From NCBI RefSeq assembly GCF_017743865.1, contig NZ_JAGHRJ010000010.1, positions 62,001 to 126,000 of the forward strand: a DNA stretch of 64,000 nt, written 5' to 3'. Position numbers and translations under genes: made by a program. Position 1 is the stretch's first letter; every line of letters begins with the position of its first letter. Shown one piece after another: positions 1-9,495 of this stretch. The stretch comes from Labrenzia sp. R4_2 (GTDB taxonomy: Bacteria > Pseudomonadota > Alphaproteobacteria > Rhizobiales > Stappiaceae). The notes beneath the pieces were generated by a model, which was given only the letters and a program-made list of their open reading frames with translations, was not told the DNA's origin and searched no databases.

Positions 1-3000
1 CGAGCCGGACGAGCTCGTCGCGGATCCAGCGATAAGCGGAAAAGCCACGCGATTTTTCGACACTGATCGTGCCAAGATCGGAGAAGATCATTTGCGCCGC
101 GCCTGGCAGATCGAAGGGCTTGCCTTCGCGGGTCAAGTAGGTGTTGGAGCCGGTGCCGCGCCAGATACGCAAAGCATTGGCGATCAGCTTGTTGAGCTTG
201 TTGACCGGCTCGTTGTCATTGTCAGGGTCGACCAGCCGCAGATCGATCGCCGCATGGCGGCCATCGGTGATGACGGAAAGCAGAATGTCGTCGCCGGGCT
301 GCGCTGGCCCCTCGCGCATTTCGATGGCCTTGATGCGCGCCTCGAGCACCTGCTGATAGAGCTTGAAGTCGTCGGTCGGCTTGGCGGTGACGATCTGCCG
401 TTTGCCGGTCGAGACGGCCGGGATTTTCACATACTGCTTGAGATCCTCCGGCAACACGACATCGGCGAAGGAGCGGAACATGGCGATCAGTTCCGGCACA
501 TTGACGAAGGTGGCGAAGCGCGAGACGGGCTTGTATTTGCCGGAAGGCTGAAGTTCGAGCTCGGTAGCCACATCGCCGAAGGTCGAGGCCCAGGCGTCGA
601 ACTCGTGCAGGCCCCGCTCTTTCAGAGCCTCGAATCCGAGGAAACGTTGGACCGAGAACATCTCGCCAAGCGTATTGGTGATCGGTGTTCCCGACGCCAG
701 CACGAGTGCGCGGCCGGGGTTCTTCGTCTCGATGAACCGCGACTTCACATAGAGGTCCCAGGCGCGCTGCGAGCCGTTCGGATCGACACCTTTCAGCGTC
801 GACATGTTGGTGGCGAAGGAGAGTTTCCGGAACTCCTGCGCCTCGTCGACGATGATCTGGTCGACGCCGATCTCGGAGATGGTCAGGAGATCGTCCTTGA
901 CCGAGCCGAGCGCCTCCAGCCGATCGCGCAATCCTTCTTTCAGCCGCTCGAGCCGCTTGCGCGACACCCGGTCGTCGCTTTCGACCCGAGTGAGCAGCTC
1001 CTCATAGAGCGCGAGTTCGTCCTCGATCATCTGCTTTTCGAACTCGGCCGGGACCGCGATGAACTTGAAGGCCGAATGGGTGATGATGATCGCGTCCCAG
1101 TTGGCCGTGGCGGCGCGGGACAGGAAGCGATGGCGCTTGTCTTTGGTGAAATTCGTCTCGTCAGCGACCAGGATCCGCGCCGTCGGATAAAGCGCCAGGA
1201 ACTCGCGGGCGGCCTGCGCCAGGCAATGGCCGGGCACGACCAGCATGGCTTTCGAGATCAGGCCGAGGCGGCGTTGTTCCATGATCGCGGCCGCCATCGT
1301 CATGGTCTTGCCGGCGCCGACGGCGTGGGCGAGATAGGTGGCGCCGGACGAGATGATCCGCCAGATGCCCCGTTTCTGATGGCCATAAAGAACAAAGGCG
1401 CCTGAGGCGCCCGGAAGTTTCAGATGGTCCCCGTCGAAGGATCGGGGCGCGATATTATTGAAGGTGTCATTGTAGACGCGCGCCAGCCGGTCGGTCCGAT
1501 CCGGATCAGACCAGACCCATGTCTGGAAGGCGGTCTTGATCTTGGTGAGCTTCTCCTTGGCCGCCTCGGTATCGACGACATTGAGGACCCGGCGCTCGCT
1601 GTCCCCGTCTTTCACCGTATCGAAGATCTGCGGGATGCGGCTGTTAAGCGCATCGGCGAGCAGCTCGCCGGCGTGCCGACGCTTCGTGCCCCATTCGGAC
1701 GTGCCCTCTGCGCGGTAGGCCAGCATACGGGCATCGACCGTCCAGGAGGCGAGCTCCGGCATGTGCCGGATCGTGATGTCGGTTCCCATCGTCTCCTTGA
1801 TGAAGTCGACGACATCGGAGGCGGGGATCCAGGGGGCGCCAAGCCGCGCGGTGATCTCCGAGGGGCTGAGATCGGCTGGCTGCACGCCCTCGAGAGCTTC
1901 GACATTGCGGCAATAAGCCGGGTCGAGCTCGGCGGCAGCCTCGGCGATCGCCAGCTTGTCGCGCACGGGACCGGAAAGATATGCGTCGGAGGTCTGCCAC
2001 TTGCCATCCGCCGGATCGCGATAGATCGCGCTGCCCAGCTCCTCGATGACGGTGTCGCGGTCATCATGCAGCAGTTCTGCGATATGATCGATATCGACAT
2101 GGCCCCGTTCGTTGAGGACGACGGCGAGCGCGTCGCCAGCATTGGTGATGACGGGAGTTGACGGCGGCGCAATCACCCGCTCCGAAAAGATCGGGCCGGG
2201 CTTCGCGGTGTCCGTATCGAGATCGTAAATCTCGATCGATGCGACCAGCCAGCAGTCCGGATCGTCGAGGAACGGCTGCAGGTTCGGGCGGCGATGCGTT
2301 TCCCGGGTCTCCCCCGTCGCCTCGTTCTCCGTAATCGACACCTTCGTATGATTGATCGGCCCGAAATCGCGGACGAAGCTCGACCAGGCGATGCGCAGCT
2401 TCACTTGAAGATCGCGCCAGGGCTGATCGGTCTCCTGGGCCTTGAGGACCGCGCGCACCGCGTCGCGAACCGGGATCAGCTTCCGGACGATGTTGATCTG
2501 CTTTTCCGAAAACCCCTCTCCGGGTCGGCCCTTGCGGACGGGAACCGGTGCGAGCTGGCCGTCGAGCACCTGCATCAGGCCCCTCGAGGCATCGAAGACA
2601 AAGCTGCCCTCGCGGACATGCGCATCCTCGGGTCTGGCGACGTCAGTCAGGCTCGTCCCGAGTTCGAGATCGACATCGATCAGGTCGGGCTCCCCGTCAT
2701 AGAGGGCGTCCGGAAGGGAGAGGATGGCGGCATCCAGATAGGCTTCGAGATCGCCGTCATCGCAAAGGCAGGTTTAGGCTTCGCCGAAGGGACCGGATGT
2801 GGTCGCATGGCAGCCGAGCACATGATCGGGGTGGTCGGCGAACCAGCGGTTAACGCGGATGGCGTCGCTGTCCTCGCTGGCGGGAACGACCTCGGCAAGA
2901 TCGAGCCAGTTCGCGTCGCCCTGGGGCTCGCCGGGCTTGCGCTTGCGGAAGAACAGGATGTCGACAACGACATCGGTGCCGGCATTGGCGCGAAAACTGC

Positions 3001-3997
3001 CTTCGGGCAGACGGATGGCGGCGATCAGATCGGCGGATTTGGCGATGTACTCGCGGGCCGAGGCATCTACCTTGTCCATCGTGCCCGACGATGTGACGAA
3101 GGCGGCGAGCGCGCCGGGTTTCAGGAGGTCGATCGACCGCGCGATGAAATAGTCATGTAGCCGCAGACCCATCGACCGGTAGGCGCGATCCGAGCGGACA
3201 GTTCTATCCGAAAAGGGTGGATTGCCGATCGCCAGATCGAAATGCGCCGGCAGGTCGGTGCGCGCGAAATCGCCCTCGACGATACGGGCGACCGGCTGCA
3301 GGAGCCGGGCGATTCGCGCCGTGACCGGATCGAGCTCGACACCGGCGACAAAAGACGCATCGTGGAATGCCTCAGGCATCATCGCGGGAAACAGGCCCGT
3401 GCCGATGCCAGGTTCGAGTACGCGGCCGCCGCGCCAACCGAGGCGCTCGAGCCCTTTCCAGATCGCCCGGATGATGAACTCGGGCGTGAAATGGGCATAT
3501 TGCGTGCAGCGGGAAAGCGAAGCGTAGTCGGCCTCGTTCACGGACGCCTGCAGCTCTTCGCCCAGCTCTGCCCACCCCTTGCGGAATCCCTCCTCGCCGG
3601 GCCGGGTGAAGATTGCGTTGGCGAGATCGGACGCACCGAAACCGGTGAACCGGATGAGGCGCGCCTGCTCTTCGGACGTCGCGGGCCGGTCCTCCCCCGC
3701 GATCGCCGCGGCAAGAGCAATCGCTTCGAGATTGACACGGGCGCGGGCCTTCCAGCCCTTTGCCAAGGCGCGGCTTCCGGAAAGATGGAAATTGCTGCCG
3801 CGATCGGGCGCTTCGGCCGGCTGTCGTTTCGCGGGCTGCTGGCTTCTGGACCGCTTGGCCGGTGCAACTGGCGGCAGCGTGTCTTCCTCGGGTTTGAGTG
3901 CCGGACTTTCGGCAAAGGCGGTGACGCCAAGGCCGAGCCCGGAGGAGAAGGCCGAGCTACCGAACATATCGAGAGTGAAAGGATCGTGGTCGGACAT
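1..3997 (-). pseudogene. Giant DNA methylase/helicase (strawberry-notch-like plasmid protein), split by an in-frame TAA and cut by the window edge
   Basis: The N-terminal part (407 residues, start at 3997 with an AGGAGA site upstream) carries an adenine-methylase fold: SAM motif VLEPGIGTG at about residues 193-201 and catalytic NPPF at 259-262. A TAA codon lies at 2774-2776. Reading on in the same frame, I find no other stop down to base 2 (924 further codons). That part encodes an SF2 helicase with Walker A AVGAGKT (about 1304-1324) and a DEAQE Walker B box (about 832-847). Proteins of this type are single chains well over 1,000 residues in alphaproteobacterial plasmids and are thought to act on incoming or replicating DNA. 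The stop is one base from TAC/TAT, so a recent nonsense change, a sequencing error or readthrough are all possible. The C-terminus lies beyond the window. Confidence 0.85.
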
Positions 3998-4083
3998 AGT
4001 GATGTCTCCTGTGATGCGGGCGCACGAAGCCGCGCCGCCGGGCGAGCCGGCAGCGACGGATAGGTGCGGAATTGAGAGAGGGG

Positions 4084-4482
4084 TTAGCGGGTGATCAGCG
4101 AGAACGAGATGTCGTTCTCGCTGAGCTGGATGCCGAGGTGTGTGATCCCGAAGCTCCGGTTGAAGCTTGGAACCAGCAGATCGGCATCGATGAACGCGAT
4201 GCCGTCATCGCCGCCGAAGTGCCGGCGCTTGTAGTCCCACCAGTCGGTATCGCCCTTCGGGTGGCATTCGGTCGAATAGACGACGAGCGGCTTCTGACCC
4301 TCGGCGAGCTTTCCGTTGGAGATGATGTAGACGCCCTCGTCGCCAACGAGCCAGAAGCCTGGTTTCTCGCCCTCTCCCGGGCGGGTGCCATAGTAGGGAT
4401 TGCGGAAACCGCCATTGGCGGCGGCATCCTCTTCGCCGCGCGCGATTACCTTGCGCACAGCCATGATCGGAAATGTGAACAT
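4084..4482 (-). CDS. DUF3085 family plasmid protein
   Basis: Small soluble protein (132 residues from the ATG at 4482) resembling DUF3085, a family of unknown function found next to DUF1419 and large methylase/helicase genes on alphaproteobacterial plasmids. It is rich in aromatic residues (FWLVGDEGVYIIS, WWDYKRRHFGGDD) and has no membrane segment. A GTG at 4494 overlaps the upstream stop, but the ATG at 4482 has a GAGG six bases upstream and matches where the conserved N-terminus begins. It lies about 85 bp before the methylase/helicase and is translationally coupled to the DUF1419 gene. The function is unknown. Confidence 0.75.
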   Translation of the reverse strand: MFTFPIMAVRKVIARGEEDAAANGGFRNPYYGTRPGEGEKPGFWLVGDEGVYIISNGKLAEGQKPLVVYSTECHPKGDTDWWDYKRRHFGGDDGIAFIDADLLVPSFNRSFGITHLGIQLSENDISFSLITR

Positions 4483-4490
4483 GGCGAACC

Positions 4491-5087
4491 TCACGCGGCT
4501 TCGGGCAGCGGCAGGTGGCGCAGATGCACCGGCAGCTTCTCGGAGATCTGCTGATCGCTCAGGCTCTCGAGCAGTTCGAACCGCGTGCCGGGATTGCCGT
4601 AGACGATGACTGTGCGTTTGCCGCGATGCTCGGGCCGGAAGTCCGCGCCGGCATAGCCGCGATACTTGTCGTGGGTGGCGCTCCAGATGTGCTCGATCCG
4701 CTCGTCGCGGGTCATCGCCTTGACCGGCCGGCGCTCGCGCTCGACGATGGCGTCGCGCATCTCATAGGGCGAGCGGCGATCGGACAGATCGCAATAGGCG
4801 TGGAAGTACCGGGTCACCCCGTTGATGCTGAGCGTATAGAAGACGCTCGTGATGCTGTCGGTCAGGAATTCGCGCATGGCGAACATCTCTCCGCGCATCC
4901 AGAGCGGCGGCAGGATTTCGAGCATGTAGTCATGCTCGGCGCGGGCAATCTCGAACCACTCGCCAGCGTAAAGAGCGCTGTCGTCGGTCTGCCAGCGATC
5001 GGGCCGCTGCGCATGGCGGTCGAACAATCTGAACATCTGATGGCGGTCGGCGATTCCGAAATGGATCTTGCGGATCGGAGAGGTCAT
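4491..5087 (-). CDS. DUF1419 family plasmid protein
   Basis: Protein of 198 residues resembling DUF1419, another uncharacterised family of alphaproteobacterial plasmids and integrative elements. It is soluble, with many His, Trp and Arg residues in its centre (HDYMLEILPPLWMRGEMF, RYFHAYCDLSDRRSP) and no signal peptide. The stop codon abuts the start of the DUF3085 gene, so the two are probably co-translated. Its constant company with methylase/helicase and TOPRIM genes suggests a role in plasmid DNA metabolism or establishment, but that is inference from neighbourhood only. Confidence 0.75.
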   Translation of the reverse strand: MTSPIRKIHFGIADRHQMFRLFDRHAQRPDRWQTDDSALYAGEWFEIARAEHDYMLEILPPLWMRGEMFAMREFLTDSITSVFYTLSINGVTRYFHAYCDLSDRRSPYEMRDAIVERERRPVKAMTRDERIEHIWSATHDKYRGYAGADFRPEHRGKRTVIVYGNPGTRFELLESLSDQQISEKLPVHLRHLPLPEAA

Positions 5088-5230
5088 GGCGGGCTCCTTT
5101 GGGGCCTGTCCCGGGCAGGAGCGCGGCGCACCCTGTCGGCATCACCATCTTCTTCAGCCCTTCCGGACCCCTTTCCGCAGCCGCCTCTCCGTTCGGCCGG
5201 GTCAAGGGCCGGCGTCAGCCGGGCGGAGCT

Positions 5231-6190
5231 TCACCCTTGAGGCGGACGGCGGGCATGCGGCAGCCGTCCCTCTCCCCCCTCCCTTCCATCCTTCCTTCTT
5301 CTCGTTGCCTTCAGATCCTCGTTCCAGTCCTCCAGCTCCGGCCGCAGCCGCACGAACCCGCAACCGGCATCGGTGGCGAGCGCCTCGAGCCTCGCGGCAA
5401 AGGTCTCCCCTTGCGCATTGTTGTCGGTGGCTGCGACCAGCAGGGCGTCTGCCCGAACGGCGAGATAGAGCAAGGCCTCGGAGCTCGCAGGTGACCAGCC
5501 GCCTCCGGTGCTGAGATAGAGCGTGTCAGGACGCTGTTCCTCGAGTGCGGCAAGGCTCATGGCGTCGATCGCCGCCTCGGCGACGCAAAGCCGCGGTCCG
5601 TCGACAGGCCCGAGCCGGAAAAGCACTTTCGCGCCACCGGTCGCAAAACCACGCCAATCCGGCCCGCGTTCTTCCCATCCGGTTACGGTTCCCGATGGGT
5701 CCCGGTGGGCAGCCCACATGCTCCCTTGCGGACCTTCACGAAGAAGATCCCGGGCAACGGCCGCGCGCAGAACGGTGTCCGGAAGCGCTCGCTCGTTCTG
5801 CAGGTAGCGCCAGGTCGCCGAGCCGGGCCATGGCTTGCGCCGCGCCGACCATCGCTCGAGAACCGACAGGTCAGGTGCGCGCTCACGCGATTGCCGCTGC
5901 CATTGCGGCTCCGATGGCACGAAGCCGACCAAATCGGCGACGACATAGAGCGCCGCCGCAAAGGGGAGACCGTCGAGATGTTCGACGAGACGAAAGACGT
6001 CGCCCTTGGCGTCGGACAGGGGATCGAACCATCCCTGGCCGTCATGGATGACGATGATGATGTCGTCGCCCCGGCGGTATTTGACTGCGCGGCGCGTGCT
6101 TTCATTAGGGTCGACGGCAAAGCCGGCGGTTTCGAGCACCGCGCCGCAGGCGACCTTTCCCCTCAGCTCTTCCAGGTCTGCTTTTTCCAT
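5231..6190 (-). CDS. DUF3991/TOPRIM-domain primase-like protein
   Basis: 319 residues. The N-terminal half resembles DUF3991 (a DnaG-like region without an obvious zinc finger). The C-terminal half is a TOPRIM domain: the acidic VAEAAIDAMS segment supplies the conserved Glu, and AATDNNAQGE the second acidic motif. TOPRIM domains coordinate Mg2+ in primases and topoisomerases, so a role in priming or nicking plasmid DNA is plausible. The last 20 or so residues are a charged Arg/Gly tail. It starts at ATG 6190 and is separated by 143 bp from the DUF1419 gene, all four genes reading the same way. Confidence 0.75.
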   Translation of the reverse strand: MEKADLEELRGKVACGAVLETAGFAVDPNESTRRAVKYRRGDDIIIVIHDGQGWFDPLSDAKGDVFRLVEHLDGLPFAAALYVVADLVGFVPSEPQWQRQSRERAPDLSVLERWSARRKPWPGSATWRYLQNERALPDTVLRAAVARDLLREGPQGSMWAAHRDPSGTVTGWEERGPDWRGFATGGAKVLFRLGPVDGPRLCVAEAAIDAMSLAALEEQRPDTLYLSTGGGWSPASSEALLYLAVRADALLVAATDNNAQGETFAARLEALATDAGCGFVRLRPELEDWNEDLKATRRRKDGREGGEGRLPHARRPPQG

Positions 6191-6672
6191 TTACTCTCCG
6201 CGTTTTGCGCGGTCCTCTCTCCGGTTTCCGCTCCCTATTCTGTAGGGGCGGCAACCCGGCGGCCGCGAAGAGCAAGGCAGGACAAGGGCGCGTCTGGCAA
6301 GCCGGCATTTGTGCCGGGTCGCATGTTTCGCTGCCAGAAGCGGCGCCAGTTTCCCTTGCCGGCCGTTGCGCGCAAGCGGCACCAGGACTTTTCGGTTTTC
6401 TCCAATCCTCTCAACCGCACTGCGCGTCAGAGATGGCCGCCCGTATGGGGAAGACCGCTTGCGGGCTTCAGCTCTGCCAACAGCCCGGCCCGAAGGGCGA
6501 CGCCAAACATCAATCCAGCGTGGCCGACAAAGCTTGGTTACGATAACTGAGAATTATCAGGGCCTCAAAAGCGCGTAGCAATCGCCAGCGCTCTGTCGGG
6601 TCAGACCTGTTAATAGCCCGTGTGTTCTGGCTACTGACCAAAGATTGTATTTAATCTTTGGTCAGTAGCTGC
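6191..6672. other. Intergenic region without a supportable gene
   Basis: About 480 bp between the TOPRIM gene start and the end of the Cys-rich gene. I see no coding region with plausible codon usage. It should hold the promoter for the minus-strand TOPRIM operon. Its only striking structure is the perfect hairpin at 6631-6668, listed separately. Confidence 0.5.
6631..6668. repeat. Perfect 16-bp inverted repeat with 6-nt loop
   Basis: Arm CTACTGACCAAAGATT at 6631-6646, loop GTATTT, exact reverse complement at 6653-6668. It sits five bases beyond the stop of the minus-strand gene at 6673. No T-run follows on either strand, so a classic intrinsic terminator is unlikely. It could stabilise the transcript's 3' end, be a protein-binding dyad, or be a scar of a small mobile element. 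Confidence 0.8.
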
Positions 6673-7116
6673 CTATCGTGCCGTCAACAAACGGCAGGCC
6701 AGTTCCCGGTCGCCCCAACGTGTCGAAAAGGTATCGGAGACTTCGAACCAGCTTCCGTCGTTGCCGGCACCGTGGTTAGCGCCCATGCATGAACATTGGC
6801 ACTCATGACCGAGCGCTTCCTGGCATGCTCTCGCGCAGATCTCCTGCTCGCGGTAGGGTTGAATGATGTTGATCTTGCCATATCTGACCAGCGCTCGATC
6901 GACGAGGTCATTGAACCAGGATTTCGGCAACTCCCAGTAAGCTTCTGTGCCGCCGATCCATTCGGGAGCAGTTCGCCGCCCGTTCTGAAGCCAGTGCCGA
7001 TTGTCGTCGGCGAATGGTAGTCGCACGCGAATGCGCTCGCCTCGCCCCGTACGGCGCAGCACAACAGGTATTTGCTTCTGCTTCCAGACGTAGGAGAGGG
7101 TGAGCTGATCCATCAT
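6673..7116 (-). CDS. Conserved hypothetical Cys-rich protein
   Basis: 147 residues, start at 7116. The N-terminal half is rich in Arg and Trp (RIRVRLPFADDNRHW, TEAYWELPKSWFNDLV). The C-terminal half has a cysteine cluster CARACQ-N5-HECQCSCMGANHG that could bind a metal. I recognise this cluster from uncharacterised alphaproteobacterial accessory proteins but cannot assign a function. It reads in the same direction as the AbiE pair upstream, with about 160 bp between them, and ends at a strong hairpin. Confidence 0.6.
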   Translation of the reverse strand: MMDQLTLSYVWKQKQIPVVLRRTGRGERIRVRLPFADDNRHWLQNGRRTAPEWIGGTEAYWELPKSWFNDLVDRALVRYGKINIIQPYREQEICARACQEALGHECQCSCMGANHGAGNDGSWFEVSDTFSTRWGDRELACRLLTAR

Positions 7117-7279
7117 CTGCCTCAGCTTGTCTCAGAACGCAGGACACGGGACTAATTCTAGTGCTCCGGATTGCCAACGCCCGATGGTTCCGTCTGTCCT
7201 GCTCCCAATGGACGTATCACCAGAATATCAACGCAGCTCTCACCTTTGTATTCTGGCGCTTTACGTCCTTGTTCTCGCA

Positions 7280-8326
7280 TCAGGTTGCGACCTTGTTCAA
7301 TTGATGTTCGATGGCTGCTGCGGATGCAAGCACGTCCTCAAATTCAGGCGCCGTTCCGAAGATCATTGCGGTCGTGTTGGCGTAGTCTTCCTTGAGCGCC
7401 GCCACCATGCCGTCGACAGGCTCAATGGCGAATGTACCCGGCATGGCCGAGGCGAGGTCCATGTCAGGTCGGTTGAAGAACATCCGCGCATGTCGGACGC
7501 AATCTGCACCGAGATCAAAATCTCCGAGGGTAGCCAGGCCCACATCTGAGTTTAGGAGGCAATGAAGATCGTAATAGTGCCGCGACACGCGTTGACCTTC
7601 TTGGCGAAGGACGCCACGCCGCTCATACCAGCGGCGCAAGCCATGCGCGATGACAACCTTGTCCCAGAAGGTCCGTGTTGCCTCGACAGTGGTTACGTCA
7701 GCTACTGCCAAATCCAATGATGACGCCTCGTCGGCGATGTAGGGGCGGATCGTGACGGGCCGATTAGGATCAAGCGCTGACTTTGCGCCGGATTCGATTC
7801 GAACGGCTGGGCGCACATATGCGCCGTCGCGCGGCTCAACCTCTGGATACCAGACGAGAAGTGTCTGTCCGTCGGGATCGGCCTCGTCGATCTCGATGCG
7901 CCCTACACCACCGGTTAGGTCGGCCAGTTGCTCGGCAAGAAGTTCTCGAAGCGGGCCGGTGATATACGCGCGGCACGCGTCCCGGATCGCATCCAGTCTG
8001 GCACGGCGTTTCTTGTTCGAGAGGGCTTCGAGTTCTTCGACCGACGCCGGTTCGTGGAGATCATCGCGGAAAACGGTGATGTCGATATCCTCGGAGAACC
8101 GTTGAATGAGACCGTAAGCTTTCGACAGCGATGTGCCGCCTTTGAAGAGGAGGCGCGGCACTCCGGTAGGTCGCTCATGATAGAGCGCGTTCAGGGTCCA
8201 GCACACCCAGAAGTCCTTCTCGATATTACCCACTGGCGCTCCGAGACGGTTAGCGGTTGCCAGGAATAGATCGAGCCGGTCCCGCGCGGGGGTCTCGACG
8301 ACCTGCTTGTAGGCGGTCGTGCTCAT
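7280..8326 (-). CDS. abiEii: AbiEii/AbiGii-family nucleotidyltransferase toxin
   Basis: 348 residues. The N-terminal region has the nucleotidyltransferase signature of AbiEii toxins: LLFKGGTSLSKAYGLI followed by RFSEDIDITVF, the Gly-Gly-Thr-Ser loop and the Asp-x-Asp metal pair of the polymerase-beta fold. In characterised AbiE systems this enzyme transfers nucleotides to a target and stops growth, giving phage abortive infection or plasmid stabilisation. The start overlaps the antitoxin stop by 4 bp (ATGA type), the usual arrangement of a type IV toxin-antitoxin operon. On a plasmid it may serve as an addiction module, a defence module or both. Confidence 0.88.
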   Translation of the reverse strand: MSTTAYKQVVETPARDRLDLFLATANRLGAPVGNIEKDFWVCWTLNALYHERPTGVPRLLFKGGTSLSKAYGLIQRFSEDIDITVFRDDLHEPASVEELEALSNKKRRARLDAIRDACRAYITGPLRELLAEQLADLTGGVGRIEIDEADPDGQTLLVWYPEVEPRDGAYVRPAVRIESGAKSALDPNRPVTIRPYIADEASSLDLAVADVTTVEATRTFWDKVVIAHGLRRWYERRGVLRQEGQRVSRHYYDLHCLLNSDVGLATLGDFDLGADCVRHARMFFNRPDMDLASAMPGTFAIEPVDGMVAALKEDYANTTAMIFGTAPEFEDVLASAAAIEHQLNKVAT

Positions 8327-8991
8327 TGCTCGGCCTCGTTGGTATCGACGGGAGTGACAAGGTCGCGCAGGAATTCCTGCATCCAGATCGGCAGGGCTGA
8401 AAGGCCGGCGCGAAGGTCGTCACGGATCGCTTTTCCGTGTTTCGGATCAGCGAACAAACGGCGCAGCACATCCCCTACCCGGTCTCGCTCGTCGTCATGG
8501 GACAGCATGTCCTGCATCCAGTACAGGGCCTGGACGACGCGCATGGCCGGTCGGTCGGCCCAGTAGAGCCGGCTCGGGGCGGCGAACTTGAAATGAATTT
8601 CCTGCTTGCCGAGTTTGATCGGCTTCAGCCGTGCATCAACCAGCACTTCGATGCGCGCCGGGACGGCCGTGGTAAGACCGAGATCGTTTGCGGCGGTCAT
8701 GCCGTCGACAACGGCCCGCGCCTGGTCGCGACGGGTGACAGCACGGATCACGGCCCGATAGTCCGGAACGGTGGGCCGTCCCGTCAGGGAGTTTTTGCGC
8801 GGACGATCATAGAGACCGCGATCAATACGGCGAAGCTCGCCGGCGGCGGCGAGCCGCTGCAGGGTTTTGTCTATGGCGGCACGCCCGCCGAGATCGGCGA
8901 AATCGGCAGGCGTCCAGACCTCGTCGGGCTGAGACGCAACCCGAGCAAGCAGTTTGGAACGCAGATCTGTCTCTTGATTTGGATCCGTCAT
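8323..8991 (-). CDS. abiEi: AbiEi-type antitoxin/transcriptional repressor (DUF6088)
   Basis: 222 residues resembling DUF6088. An N-terminal winged-helix segment (WTPADFADLGGRAAIDKTLQRL, then GELRRIDRGLYDRP) precedes the AbiEi C-terminal domain. Known AbiEi proteins neutralise AbiEii without stable complex formation and repress their own promoter by binding inverted repeats. Two such repeats occur here, one ending directly at the start codon at 8991. There is no separate Shine-Dalgarno between palindrome and ATG, so translation may be leaderless or start slightly downstream. It is the first gene of the operon. Confidence 0.85.
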   Translation of the reverse strand: MTDPNQETDLRSKLLARVASQPDEVWTPADFADLGGRAAIDKTLQRLAAAGELRRIDRGLYDRPRKNSLTGRPTVPDYRAVIRAVTRRDQARAVVDGMTAANDLGLTTAVPARIEVLVDARLKPIKLGKQEIHFKFAAPSRLYWADRPAMRVVQALYWMQDMLSHDDERDRVGDVLRRLFADPKHGKAIRDDLRAGLSALPIWMQEFLRDLVTPVDTNEAEQ

Positions 8992-9018
8992 GTCCGAAAA
9001 ATGTCACATTTTTCGGAC
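8992..9018. promoter_or_regulatory. AbiE operator palindrome 1
   Basis: Perfect 13-bp arms GTCCGAAAAATGT around a single central C. It ends directly at the antitoxin start codon, where a bound repressor or an RNA hairpin would block expression. Autoregulation through such repeats is known for AbiEi; assignment here is by position. Confidence 0.75.
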
Positions 9019-9024
9019 GCCAAC

Positions 9025-9063
9025 AAGAGAGTCCGAAAAATGTGACATTTTTCGGACTCTCTT
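9025..9063. promoter_or_regulatory. AbiE operator palindrome 2
   Basis: The same 13-bp arms (GTCCGAAAAATGT) recur at 9031-9057 around a central G. Here the symmetry extends to 19-bp arms (9025-9063). The two palindrome centres are 39 bp apart, suggesting cooperative binding of the antitoxin at the operon promoter. Confidence 0.75.
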
Positions 9064-9332
9064 CGACCGCACAGTACGACCAATTCGCCTTGAATTGCAT
9101 ATTCGCGTTGTCATTTCATTACTCATGCAAACGAGAATGCAGCTAAGCGGGCGGCAGCCTCAGTACGCGACGTGACGAAAGATTGTCGTTGGCTGCGGAA
9201 GGAACAAATGGCTGAATGGGGGCCGACAGCGGACTGGCGGGTTTCTAAATTGCCAGACGGCAGAGCGGACATTCAACCGCACCGTTGCGGCGACATTTTC
9301 GGCCCAAACCTGCCGATTGGTGGACAACAAAT
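9064..9332. other. Upstream region of abiE and left flank of the transposon, no gene seen
   Basis: About 270 bp that should contain the abiE promoter. I find no frame here that continues the gene truncated at the right end of the transposon (17873 onward), so the two flanks do not reconstitute one gene. Confidence 0.5.
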
Positions 9333-9370
9333 GGGGTCGAGTCCGGCTGAGTGCAGAATAGGGCGCTAAG
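9333..9370 (+). repeat. Left terminal inverted repeat of the Tn3-family transposon
   Basis: 38 bp, starting GGGGTCGAGTCCGGC and ending GCGCTAAG. It matches the reverse complement of 17835-17872 at 37 of 38 positions. Length, leading GGGG and trailing TAAG fit the Tn3 family. Confidence 0.93.
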
Positions 9371-9495
9371 AGTTTTTAGCCCGGATTGCCAGCATAATGA
9401 CCCTTCGCTGCGCGATGCTCGAACTGGTGAGATGCGGGCCTCTACTGCCTCTCGCGTCAGGCTGTCGAAGGTTCGCTTTTCCGTGTCGCTGTGAC

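Noticed and set aside
92-3160. Long plus-strand open frames at 92-1405, 1424-2161 and 2294-3160
   Set aside because: They are in codon register opposite the minus-strand methylase/helicase, have no family resemblance and show the Asp/Gly/Arg/His bias of antisense frames in GC-rich DNA.
9172-9369. 65-codon plus-strand frame at the transposon's left flank as a gene
   Set aside because: It runs into the transposon end, has no family resemblance, and does not match the truncated gene at the right flank.
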